Of a stretch of 9,721 nt of DNA, positions 1 to 5,727 are shown in pieces (position 1 is the stretch's first letter; the number at the start of each line of letters is the position of its first letter). The DNA is taken from positions 1 to 9,721 of the forward strand of contig CAZQLE010000154.1 in NCBI GenBank assembly GCA_964593905.1, read 5' to 3'. Made by a program: the position numbers and the translations under genes. The notes beneath the pieces are model-generated. The model did not search any database. It saw nothing but the letters and a program-made list of their open reading frames with translations, and was not told the origin of the DNA. Origin of the DNA: CAZQLE01 sp964593905 (lineage in GTDB: Bacteria; Chloroflexota; Anaerolineae; Anaerolineales; Anaerolineaceae).

Positions 1-129
1 GTTTAAGCTTTTGCCCATTCCATTCAACCATACCGCAAAAAGCAAGGGTTTTCCCATTCCGGGTGCGTTTACCCTGCTGTTGTTTGCTTCGTGACCATTG
101 ACCGGGGTGGGGCAGAACAGGGCCGTATT

Positions 130-1671
130 TTATATTTGAATTTCCTCAGCATCGGTTTTGCTGCTGCTCCACTTCACCAGGTCCTGGTCGACCTGGATCA
201 GATCCAGCAGGGTTATCCCGGTTGATTGCCAGTTTTCGCCCCCGGTTTTTACGCTGTCCAATGACTTTGCAAATGCCCGGGCCGTGTTCGTCCAGCCGCC
301 GCGGGCAAACCCGAGATAGTGCACCCGCCAGCGGTCTTGCGAAGGGATAAACTCTGCTGTCTTCTGAATCAGGTCCTCCAAAACAGTGTGATCCATCACA
401 TGCGGGCTCCACTTGCACTCTCCCAGAATCAGGGTCTTCTCCATCGAATTAATTCCCACCACATCCACCTGCGCCTTCTTCGTCCAGGCGCTGCCCACCT
501 GGTCTGGCAGAAAGGGCAGTCGTTGCTGCCCGGTTGCCCGCAGCAGCCATTCCTGACACAGCTCTTCCCAGGTATAGGAGCCAATAAAATCGAGCAGGTG
601 GCGTTTAATTTCTTCCAGGGCCTGCTCTTCGACCCCCAGCGCGAGTTGAGACTGTCGTCTGGCTAAAAAGCGGTAATAAAAGCGCAGAAACGGATCGGTG
701 ATAAAGTGGCGACCCGATCGCGACGCTGGCGGCTGTGTTACCGGAACCCGGCGGGCGATAAAACCGGTGTCGGATAAAACGCGCAAATATTGGGGGACCT
801 GCTTCTCATCCAGCCCGGAGAAACGGGCAATTTCTTTGGGCGTTCCGGCTCCGGCGGCAATTGCCCGGAAAATGGAGACATAATTGTGCGGCTCATGTAA
901 GAAATCGGCCAGCAGCAGCCGGGGTTCATCGTGCAGTGAAGCGGTGTAATTGAGCAGCTCTTCGCGGATATTTTCGGATATGCTTCTGTGCGGGTCAAAC
1001 CGCTCCCAGTAGGCCGGTACACCGCCCAGCATGGCATAAATGGCAACGCGCTCAGCGGCCTGGTATTCGGGATAAAACGCCTGTGTGGCGCCAAAGGGCA
1101 GCGGCTGTAAAAGCAGGTTCGCGGTGGAACGTCCATACAGGGGCGCCTGGTACGACAGTACCTGACGCTGCATCATGCCGAGATGCGAACCGGAGAGGAT
1201 CAAAAACAGGTTTGTCTGGCTGAGGGTATGGTCCCAGGCGTGTTGCAGGTAGGCCGAAACCGCCGGTTCGGCTTCCAACAGGTAGGTGAACTCGTCGATG
1301 ATGACCACGATCCGGTCGTTTTCGGCCAGGCGGGCCAGTGCTTCAAACGCAGTGCGCCAGTTTCCGTAAGACATTTCAAGCGGGGGTTGCGCGCCGGATG
1401 ATTCAAACCGAAAAATGGCCTGTGAAAAAGAACGTAGCTGATCGGTGGAAGAAGTGGGTTCTGCCACCCAGAAAAAGGCGCGTGGCTTTGCCAGCGGGGC
1501 GCGGCCTCCATGAGGGCCTGCCGGGGATGGGGTTTGCATCCAGTGGGTGATCAGGCGGGTTTTGCCAATCCGCCGCCGTCCATATAAGATGAGGAACTCA
1601 GACTTTTGGCTTTGATACAGGCGATTTAACTCAGCCAGTTCGCGGGCCCTGCCAATGAACGGAGTTTTCAT
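130..1671 (-). CDS. AAA-type ATPase with C-terminal DUF234 / PD-(D/E)XK-like domain
   Basis: A 513-residue protein of the prokaryotic 'archaeal-type' AAA ATPase group. Visible in order: the N-terminal GRxxEL motif (residues 7-11); Walker A GRRRIGKT (31-38); a Pro/Gly-rich stretch at about 47-63; Walker B IVVIIDEF with D126 and E127; an SGS sensor-like segment (160-162) followed by APLYGR; and a probable winged helix at about 262-310. The C-terminal DUF234 region has a nuclease-like pattern: E370 in YTWEEL, D403 in QVDVVG, and E418-x-K420 in GECKWS. The family is widespread in archaea, Chloroflexota and Thermotogota, and its role is poorly known; DNA binding or cleavage is a family-level guess. 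No signal peptide or membrane segment is seen, so it is probably cytoplasmic. The ATG at 1671 is preceded by a GAGG (1676-1679 on the plus strand) and a good promoter. It stands alone and is divergent from the transporter cluster, with no sign of a functional link. It appears intact. Confidence 0.9.
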   Translation of the reverse strand: MKTPFIGRARELAELNRLYQSQKSEFLILYGRRRIGKTRLITHWMQTPSPAGPHGGRAPLAKPRAFFWVAEPTSSTDQLRSFSQAIFRFESSGAQPPLEMSYGNWRTAFEALARLAENDRIVVIIDEFTYLLEAEPAVSAYLQHAWDHTLSQTNLFLILSGSHLGMMQRQVLSYQAPLYGRSTANLLLQPLPFGATQAFYPEYQAAERVAIYAMLGGVPAYWERFDPHRSISENIREELLNYTASLHDEPRLLLADFLHEPHNYVSIFRAIAAGAGTPKEIARFSGLDEKQVPQYLRVLSDTGFIARRVPVTQPPASRSGRHFITDPFLRFYYRFLARRQSQLALGVEEQALEEIKRHLLDFIGSYTWEELCQEWLLRATGQQRLPFLPDQVGSAWTKKAQVDVVGINSMEKTLILGECKWSPHVMDHTVLEDLIQKTAEFIPSQDRWRVHYLGFARGGWTNTARAFAKSLDSVKTGGENWQSTGITLLDLIQVDQDLVKWSSSKTDAEEIQI

Positions 1672-1682
1672 TTTTGCCTCGC

Positions 1683-1725
1683 AATTAGCATATTTATTAT
1701 TAGTATAAATATGTTTATGCTAATT
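1683..1725. repeat. 10-bp inverted repeat around the ATPase promoter (possible operator)
   Basis: The left arm AATTAGCATA (1683-1692) and right arm TATGCTAATT (1716-1725) are perfect inverted copies, separated by 23 bases. Each extends outward to GC with one bulged A on the right side. The arms are 33 bp apart centre to centre, about three helical turns, so both would face the same side of the DNA. The right arm lies between the -35 and -10 boxes of the ATPase promoter and the left arm lies about where transcription should begin. This geometry suits a repressor operator. The binding protein is unknown; either the ATPase protein itself or a distant regulator is possible. Confidence 0.45.
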
Positions 1726-1730
1726 TGCAA
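1702..1730 (-). promoter_or_regulatory. Putative sigma-70-type promoter of the ATPase gene
   Basis: Read on the minus strand, TTGCAA (plus-strand 1725-1730) is followed by exactly 17 bases and then TATACT (plus-strand 1702-1707). Both match the -35 and -10 consensus well with ideal spacing, in a markedly AT-rich setting. The predicted start of transcription would be near 1695, giving a short leader of roughly 24 bases that includes the GAGG ribosome site. It is predicted only from sequence. Confidence 0.6.
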
Positions 1731-1927
1731 TACAGTGCAAAACCCCGGACTTTTCCCGTTTTCCAAAATTTCTGGCATAAACGATAACCGGCCCTGTCTT
1801 GAATGAACCGGCGGCGAAAAACCCGACCAATTGGATGCCAGCGCGCCAGGTGAGCGGGAGGGGTGACCCTTGCTGAATCGCGCCTGCTTCGTTTCTAATT
1901 GGGTCGTATACTGTCAACAGTTACCAC

Positions 1928-1956
1928 TTGACAACTGGCAGCGTTTTTATTACTAT
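1928..1956 (+). promoter_or_regulatory. Putative promoter of the GntR gene and the downstream operon
   Basis: A perfect -35 hexamer TTGACA (1928-1933) is followed by a 17-base spacer and TACTAT (1951-1956), which matches the -10 consensus at four of six positions. Transcription would start near 1963, about 48 bases before the ATG of the regulator. The -35 box is the right arm of a small inverted repeat, TGTCAA (1912-1917) and TTGACA (1928-1933), so a regulator bound there would block the promoter. A GTATAC core (1906-1911), reminiscent of GntR-type half-sites, lies just upstream. Autoregulation by the adjacent GntR protein is an inference. Confidence 0.5.
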
Positions 1957-2010
1957 ATTGAATGTAAATAGGATGTTCATTGCGGATCTTATTTGAAAGG
2001 GTACCCCATC

Positions 2011-2688
2011 ATGACGGCCCCTCCCGGTCTTTTGAGCAGCATCCCCCAGACTACCCTGGAAGAACAGTCTCTTGAACGGTTGCGCGAAGCGATCATTGGA
2101 GGAGTCTTTCAACCGGGCAGCCAGATTAACCCTGCCCAACTGGCGGCCAACCTTGGGGTCAGCCGCGGGACGATTCGTTCTGCTTTGAGCAAACTGGAGG
2201 AAGAAGGACTGGTGGTCAACCTGACCCACAAAGGTTCTTTTATCTCCTCTCTCGATCAGCAGACCGTGCGCGATATTTACGGGGTGCGCGAGGCGCTCGA
2301 AACCTATGCGGTATACGACGCTGTGCCGCGCTGCACAGCAGAAGATATCAATGAGCTGCGCTCGATTTTTGATACCATGCAGCGCTCCAGCAAGATTGGC
2401 GACGTGGCCGATATGATCCGCAACGATCTCAATTTACACGCCTTTTACGTCCGCCATTCTGGCAATGAAGTGTTGCGTCAGATCTGGTATTCGCTGGAAG
2501 TGCGCATTCGTTGGCTTTTGTCTTTCCGTTATTTCAGTTTTCCTTACTTGCAGGATATGGCCGATTCTCACATCCTGCTGGTGCGGTACACTGAAGAAAA
2601 TAAACCCGATCTGGCTGCTGATATCATTCGCCAGCATATTTGTGAAGCACGCGATGATATCCTGAACCGCTGGACCGAAAGCAAGTAA
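2011..2688 (+). CDS. GntR family transcriptional regulator, FCD (FadR-like) subfamily
   Basis: A 225-residue regulator, a usual size for the FCD subfamily. An N-terminal winged helix-turn-helix covers about residues 17-78, with the recognisable QLAANLGVSRGTIRSAL segment and the wing ending in HKGSF. The C-terminal FCD ligand domain keeps the family metal/carboxylate residues: R93-E94 in GVREALE, D139 and H143 in RNDLNLH, then H187 and H209. FCD domains usually bind a metal plus a small organic acid or amino-acid-like effector. The ATG at 2011 is preferred because AAAGGG (1996-2001) lies nine bases upstream; an in-frame TTG at 1993 would add six residues but has no comparable ribosome site. 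It is the first gene of the rightward group, 86 bp before the peptidase genes, and is likely their local regulator. The effector is unknown. Confidence 0.92.
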   Translation: MTAPPGLLSSIPQTTLEEQSLERLREAIIGGVFQPGSQINPAQLAANLGVSRGTIRSALSKLEEEGLVVNLTHKGSFISSLDQQTVRDIYGVREALETYAVYDAVPRCTAEDINELRSIFDTMQRSSKIGDVADMIRNDLNLHAFYVRHSGNEVLRQIWYSLEVRIRWLLSFRYFSFPYLQDMADSHILLVRYTEENKPDLAADIIRQHICEARDDILNRWTESK

Positions 2689-2746
2689 CCGGGCGCACTG
2701 TGAAGCGCGCGCGTGCAACTGAATAATCATCTTTATCCCTGTTCCA

Positions 2747-2752
2747 TATAAT
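2747..2752 (+). promoter_or_regulatory. Perfect TATAAT box before the first DUF885-like gene (weak promoter candidate)
   Basis: TATAAT at 2747-2752 lies 22 bases before the ATG at 2775, in an AT-rich 86-bp gap after the regulator gene. No good -35 hexamer is found 16-18 bases upstream and there is no extended TG. It could be a secondary internal promoter that needs an activator, or chance. An alternating GC run (about 2705-2712) lies further upstream without a clear terminator structure. Confidence 0.25.
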
Positions 2753-2774
2753 TTGTTTTCATTGGAGCTGCCCC

Positions 2775-4427
2775 ATGGATTTTAATGTCTGGTTGGAGGC
2801 TTTCTTTGACGCGTATTACCGGCACCGCCCGGTCAATGCCAGTTTTATTGGCCGGCATGAATATGACCGTTTCTTGCCGGATGTCTCACCGCAGGGTAGA
2901 AACAGCGCGGTCGATGAAATGCGCAGTCTGTTGACGGCTGCAGAAGATCTGGATCGGGATCGTCTATCGCCGGTGCAATCCCTCGATCTCAAAACGGCCC
3001 GAGGCGTGCTTGAAACGCAACTGTGGGAGTATCAGTCGCCGCACCTGTTTGACCGCAACCCCGCTTATTACTGTGGCGAGGCCATCTTTGGGGTCATGGT
3101 TCTGTTTCTCACCGAGTATGCCCCCCTGGCAGAGCGCGTTGGTGCGGCGGTTGCGCGCATGAAAGCCATTCCGGCTTTTCTGGAGCAGGCACAGCAAAAC
3201 CTGAACGGCATGCCGCAGGCCTGGATCGAACGGGCGTTGGATGAATGCCGCGGCGCAGACGCGCTGTTTGCAGATGGCATTCCTGCTCTGGCGGCCGGGC
3301 AGCAGATCGACGATCCGCAATTCACATCCTCTGCGGCCGACGCCCGGCGCGCCTTTGCCGGTTTTGCCGAATTTTTGCAGCAGGCGCAGGGCACGGCCGA
3401 TTATGCCTGCGGCGCCGCAGCATTTGACCTGCTTTTGCAAAAGGCCCATTTCCTGTCGCCCGGCGCGGATGAGCTACTGGCCTACGCCGAAGCCGAGATG
3501 GAAAAAGCCGGGGTCTACCTGGCCCGGCACGCTGCCGATTTTGGCGCGGCAACCCCGCAGGAGGCGCTGGCGGGCCTGGCCGAGCTTTACCCCACGGCGG
3601 AAGAATATCTTGACCGCCACCAGCAGCTCTGGGATGCCTGCCATGAATCTGCCCTGAAAAATGATCTGGTGACCTGGCCAGACTTTCCAATTCGCTATGT
3701 GCCCCGCCCGGTGTGGACCCGCAAAGCGGCGCCGCATCTCTACTTTTTGTTTTACCGCGCCCCGGCTGTTTTTAACCGCCCGGCGGTGCATGAATATCTG
3801 ATCAACCCGCTGCCCGAAGACAATCAGACCGCTTTTCTGCGCGCCAATAATGATAGTGTCATCAAATTGAACCATGTGGTTCATCACGGCAGCATCGGCC
3901 ACCATATCCAGAACTGGAACGCGTATCACGCACAGTCGCAAATTGGCCGGGTGGCCGCCTGTGATACGGCTGCCCGCATTGCCATGTTGTGCGGTGGAAC
4001 CATGGCAGAGGGCTGGGCCTGCTATGTCACCGATCTGATGGCCGAATTTGGTTTTCTGACCCCGCTGGAAGCATATTCAGAATATCAGGGCCGGCGGCGC
4101 ATGTGTGCGCGCGCCATTGTTGATCTGCGCCTGCATCGCGGTGAATTCAGCTTTGATGAGGCGGTTGCCTTTTACCAGCAGAACGCCGGCATGGGTGCGG
4201 GCAGTGCGCGCGCCGAAGTGACCAAAAACAGCATGTTCCCCGGCGGCGCGGTGATGTATTTGTTTGGGCGGGATGCGATCTACGATCTTCGTGAGGAATT
4301 CAAAACCCGCGAGGGCGTGCGCTTCAATCTGCGCGCTTTTCACGATGAGTTTTTATCTTACGGCGCCCTGCCTGTGGCGTTGATCTGTGCAGATATGAAA
4401 AGGAAAAGACAAGATGCTCAGCGATAA
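2775..4427 (+). CDS. DUF885-like predicted metallopeptidase with His replacing the catalytic Glu
   Basis: A 550-residue, mostly helical protein without signal peptide or membrane segment, so it is expected in the cytoplasm. It is assigned to the DUF885 group from two C-terminal blocks. One is the HVVHHGSIGHHIQNW region (367-381), aligning with the family HExxPGHHLQ motif. The other is GGTMAEGWACYVTDLMAEFG (407-426), aligning with the family EGWALY block that supplies the distal Glu ligand (here E412). H370 and H376 match the two metal-binding His residues. The position of the catalytic Glu is His (H371), and the Pro is Ile (I374). Activity as an ordinary zinc peptidase is therefore doubtful. 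The region about 1-300 (Asp/Glu/Ala-rich helices) matches the usual N-terminal part only in general character. GGAG at 2764-2767 precedes the ATG. The last 14 bases overlap the next gene, so the two are probably translationally coupled. Confidence 0.8.
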   Translation: MDFNVWLEAFFDAYYRHRPVNASFIGRHEYDRFLPDVSPQGRNSAVDEMRSLLTAAEDLDRDRLSPVQSLDLKTARGVLETQLWEYQSPHLFDRNPAYYCGEAIFGVMVLFLTEYAPLAERVGAAVARMKAIPAFLEQAQQNLNGMPQAWIERALDECRGADALFADGIPALAAGQQIDDPQFTSSAADARRAFAGFAEFLQQAQGTADYACGAAAFDLLLQKAHFLSPGADELLAYAEAEMEKAGVYLARHAADFGAATPQEALAGLAELYPTAEEYLDRHQQLWDACHESALKNDLVTWPDFPIRYVPRPVWTRKAAPHLYFLFYRAPAVFNRPAVHEYLINPLPEDNQTAFLRANNDSVIKLNHVVHHGSIGHHIQNWNAYHAQSQIGRVAACDTAARIAMLCGGTMAEGWACYVTDLMAEFGFLTPLEAYSEYQGRRRMCARAIVDLRLHRGEFSFDEAVAFYQQNAGMGAGSARAEVTKNSMFPGGAVMYLFGRDAIYDLREEFKTREGVRFNLRAFHDEFLSYGALPVALICADMKRKRQDAQR

Positions 4428-5580
4428 AACCCTGGCTTATGCTGAAGAAATTACCACCGCCACTCTGGGGTTGGACCGGTTGTACCGCAAAGAAAGCGGT
4501 GACGACGAGGGGCTGGCTGTGGTCGTGATGACCCAAAAACATCAGCCGGAAGATTTTCCCGGCTATGCCGATGCGGCCCGCCGTTTTGAAGAGCTGCGCG
4601 ACCGTGCGGCCGAACTGCCCGAGAAAGACCGCGCCCTGTATTATGGGCAATATTGCAGTTCGATGTTGGATTTTATGGCCTGGCGTGAAAACCGTCTGCC
4701 CTTTGAAAAACAGGTTTCGGGATTTTTGCATGTGCCCGGCGAACCGGCCTCGGAGACGGTGTTGAACCGCCTGCGCGGACAAATGAACAGCCTGCTGGAC
4801 GGCATGGGCTATCACGGCAGCCTGGCCGAGAAATGTGCGGCCTGGGAAAAGAAAAACACCATTCCGGTGGAAGAGGTTGAATCGGTCTTTAGCCGGTTGA
4901 TGGATGAAGCTTGGGAGCGCACCAATGCGCGCCTGCCGATCCCGGCCGACCGGTCGGATGCCATGAAGGTAAAAGCAGTGCGCGGAATGGCTTTTAACGC
5001 CCGCTGCAACTATCTTCATCGCACGGTTGAATTGAATGTGGACCCCGTATTGACCTACCCGGCGTTGAAGCACCTGGTGACCCACGAGGGCTGCCCCGGA
5101 CATTATATTCAGTTCAAGCTGCGCGAGGTATGGTATGCCGAAGGGACTGCCCCGGCGGATGGGCTGCTTTCGGTGGTCAACACTGCCAGCTCCACCACTT
5201 TTGAAGGCATCGCCGATAACGGTCTGTTGATGCTTGATTGGATCGAGAACGATGATGACCGGTTTTTGGCCGTGATGAGTGCCTACCGTTCCGGCATTGG
5301 CACGGCCGCTGCCTGGCGGCTGCATGCTTTGCAGCAGCCCAAAGAAGAAGTCACCGATTGGCTGCGGACAGTGGCCCTGGTTGGCGGTGAAGGTTGGATT
5401 CAGGGGCGGATGCGTTTTCTCACCGGCCCTGCCCGCTCGGTGTTGATCTGGTCTTACTGGTGCGGTGAGCCCAGTGTATCCAGTGTCTACAAACGTGTCG
5501 CGCCCGAACGACGCCCTGAATTTTATCGTTACATGTATGGGCGGATGCATTCCCCGCAATCGATTGCGTTGTTCAACTAA
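4414..5580 (+). CDS. Short DUF885-like predicted metallopeptidase with intact HExxPGH motif
   Basis: A 388-residue protein without signal peptide. HEGCPGHYIQ (224-233) gives H224, catalytic-type E225 and H230. E264 in TTFEGIADNG follows 34 residues later, close to the distance seen between the second His and distal Glu in the neighbouring protein (36). This fits a gluzincin-type zinc site with two extra residues between Glu and the second His, as in DUF885 proteins. It is much shorter than typical DUF885 members, which run to 550 residues or more, and the rest is not familiar to me, so the family call rests mainly on the motif and spacing. The ATG at 4414 has AAGGAAAAG upstream and lies inside the end of the preceding gene (14-base overlap, different frame), which points to coupled translation and perhaps a complex. 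Peptide or amide-bond hydrolysis after import is the likely role; the substrate is unknown. Confidence 0.75.
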   Translation: MLSDKTLAYAEEITTATLGLDRLYRKESGDDEGLAVVVMTQKHQPEDFPGYADAARRFEELRDRAAELPEKDRALYYGQYCSSMLDFMAWRENRLPFEKQVSGFLHVPGEPASETVLNRLRGQMNSLLDGMGYHGSLAEKCAAWEKKNTIPVEEVESVFSRLMDEAWERTNARLPIPADRSDAMKVKAVRGMAFNARCNYLHRTVELNVDPVLTYPALKHLVTHEGCPGHYIQFKLREVWYAEGTAPADGLLSVVNTASSTTFEGIADNGLLMLDWIENDDDRFLAVMSAYRSGIGTAAAWRLHALQQPKEEVTDWLRTVALVGGEGWIQGRMRFLTGPARSVLIWSYWCGEPSVSSVYKRVAPERRPEFYRYMYGRMHSPQSIALFN

Positions 5581-5727
5581 GATGGGTCTCGGGCGATAAC
5601 AACTTGCTGCTGCACAGTTGGTTTAGTGAAAGGAGGAGGTTGAAGCAAGAAGAAGAGATAGCCTGTGAGACGCCAAAAAATGACCGATTGACCTATGAAC
5701 CCATTGATTTGACAAAGGAGAATTGGG
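5581..5727 (+). promoter_or_regulatory. Leader region of the ABC operon with a polypurine stretch
   Basis: This 147-bp gap lies between the second peptidase gene and the binding-protein gene. It holds a near-perfect Shine-Dalgarno-like AAAGGAGGAGG (about 5629-5639) that starts a purine-rich run to about 5659, yet no suitably spaced start codon follows it. A second ribosome site, AAAGGAG (5714-5720), serves the real start at 5728. A small frame, open from the TTG at 5640 through 31 codons, ends in a TAA (5733-5735) that overlaps the binding-protein ATG. I found no good promoter or terminator here, so read-through from the peptidase genes or an unusual promoter is needed. Confidence 0.35.

Larger units (their letters stand above)
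1672..2010. promoter_or_regulatory. Divergent intergenic region with two outward promoters
   Basis: This 339-bp stretch separates the minus-strand ATPase from the plus-strand GntR regulator. I see no convincing gene in it. Its left end (about 1680-1730) is very AT-rich and holds the ATPase promoter and an inverted repeat. Its right end (about 1905-1960) holds the promoter of the regulator and a second small dyad. The middle (about 1740-1900) is closer to coding composition but has no recognisable protein or RNA. A loose, widely separated inverted match (1824-1832 CGACCAATT against 1897-1906 AATTGGGTCG, one base bulged) is present but too weak to interpret. Confidence 0.6.

Noticed and set aside
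13..60. Repeat of CCCATTCC at 13-20 and 53-60, seen again near 9494
   Set aside because: Eight-base matches are too short to mean anything in a window of this size. No terminal repeats, target duplications or transposase support a mobile element.
1..129. Open frame from position 2 to a TGA at 92-94, and an imperfect A/T hairpin (7-14 with 35-43)
   Set aside because: About 30 codons without recognisable sequence could be chance or the end of an outside gene. The hairpin has a 20-base loop and a bulge, so it is not a convincing terminator for the ATPase gene.
1720..2229. Minus-strand frames of 65 and 102 codons near the divergent intergenic region
   Set aside because: They overlap the promoter region and the start of the GntR gene, have no recognisable motif, and no ribosome site that I can support.
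4324..5559. A 411-codon open frame on the minus strand, antisense to the second peptidase gene
   Set aside because: Its translation shows no recognisable domain, and it lies entirely over convincing coding sequence. Long antisense frames are expected from codon bias in GC-rich genes.
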